Source: Firmicutes bacterium UBA5493 | Lineage (GTDB): Bacteria > Bacillota > Limnochordia > Darwinibacteriales > Darwinibacteriaceae | DNA length: 50,760 nucleotides | Direction: 5' to 3' | Assembly: GCA_002424045.1 (NCBI GenBank) | Contig: DIPH01000042.1 | Location: 68,213-118,972 of the forward strand | Shown: in pieces, positions 50,742-50,760 of the stretch | Numbering within the stretch: position 1 is the first letter of the stretch | How the letters are laid out: the number at the start of each line of letters is the position of its first letter | Program-made: the position numbers and the translations under genes | The notes under the pieces: model-generated | Database searches by the model: none | The model's input: only the letters and a program-made list of their open reading frames with translations | What the model was told of the DNA's origin: nothing

Positions 50742-50760
50742 GCGTTAAAGTGAACACACC

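Noticed and set aside
50742..50760. A possible GTG start of a further gene at about 50750
   Set aside because: Only a few codons are in the window and no ribosome binding site is convincing.

Overview
The window reads as a chromosomal segment of an anaerobic Gram-positive-lineage bacterium (Bacillota/Firmicutes). Evidence: strong AGGAGG-type ribosome binding sites, many TTG and GTG starts, a complete Rnf complex, Rex, IreB, FabI, a SpoVD-type PASTA transpeptidase with a DacF-like carboxypeptidase, a LysM spore-coat-like protein and a CsoR-family repressor. A LolA-like protein and a small beta-barrel-like protein ending in Phe hint at a lineage with an outer membrane (known in Limnochordia, Halanaerobiales and Negativicutes). 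That placement is inference. No phage, transposon, CRISPR array or plasmid functions are visible.

Layout. 1-4.7 kb: TGS-domain uridine kinase-like protein (5' end cut by the window), a B12-binding radical SAM protein, and a convergent membrane-anchored FMN glutamate-synthase-like protein. 4.8-7.7 kb: LacI regulator, small exported protein, M48 protease with a propeller-like C-terminus. 7.7-11.1 kb: 2-hydroxyacid dehydrogenase, FmdB zinc ribbon, LolA-like protein, barrel-like protein, TrmL. 11.2-18.1 kb: rnfCDGEAB-apbE-trxB, an energy-conserving ferredoxin:NAD operon carrying its own flavin-attaching enzyme. 18.2-25.7 kb: cell-wall block (M23/LysM peptidase, FemAB-type ligase, Alr, DacF, SpoVD) with CsoR and a nitrilase inserted. 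25.7-29.3 kb: orphan proton-antiporter-like subunit, Nth, phosphoesterase and two unknowns. 29.4-32.5 kb: Rex, FabI, thiamine-binding-type protein, five-LysM protein, tRNA-Asn. 32.6-38.4 kb: PspC, GyaR-like dehydrogenase, orphan ParA, gltX-osmC-pduO, tRNA-Gln, a frame-broken glycosyltransferase. 38.4-44.6 kb: Na/Pi cotransporter, ireB-murA, a short DnaE. 44.7-50.7 kb: DUF2007-like protein, accD-accA, pfkA-pyk, then an AIR-synthase-like and a CofE-like protein.

The genes point to a fermentative, redox-balanced metabolism: glycolysis (pfkA, pyk), malonyl-CoA and fatty acid synthesis (accDA, fabI), Rex sensing of NADH, and Rnf linking ferredoxin and NAD to an ion gradient. A second theme is wall synthesis and its control (ireB-murA, alr, femAB, dacF, spoVD, M23). 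Three gene pairs end tail-to-tail with overlapping coding ends, and two genes have their ribosome binding site inside a strong hairpin.

The longest stretch without protein-coding sequence is 32327-32660. It holds the tRNA-Asn promoter, tRNA-Asn, a terminator and a perfect 14-bp inverted repeat. The next are 37199-37369 (tRNA-Gln with promoter and terminator) and 11078-11248 (only a weak promoter candidate before rnfC). I found no clear undescribed multi-gene system. The best candidates for novelty are an in-phase A AAA AAC slip site in a glycosyltransferase, the sequestered ribosome binding sites, the ireB-murA pair, and the AIR-synthase-like/CofE-like pair behind pfkA-pyk.
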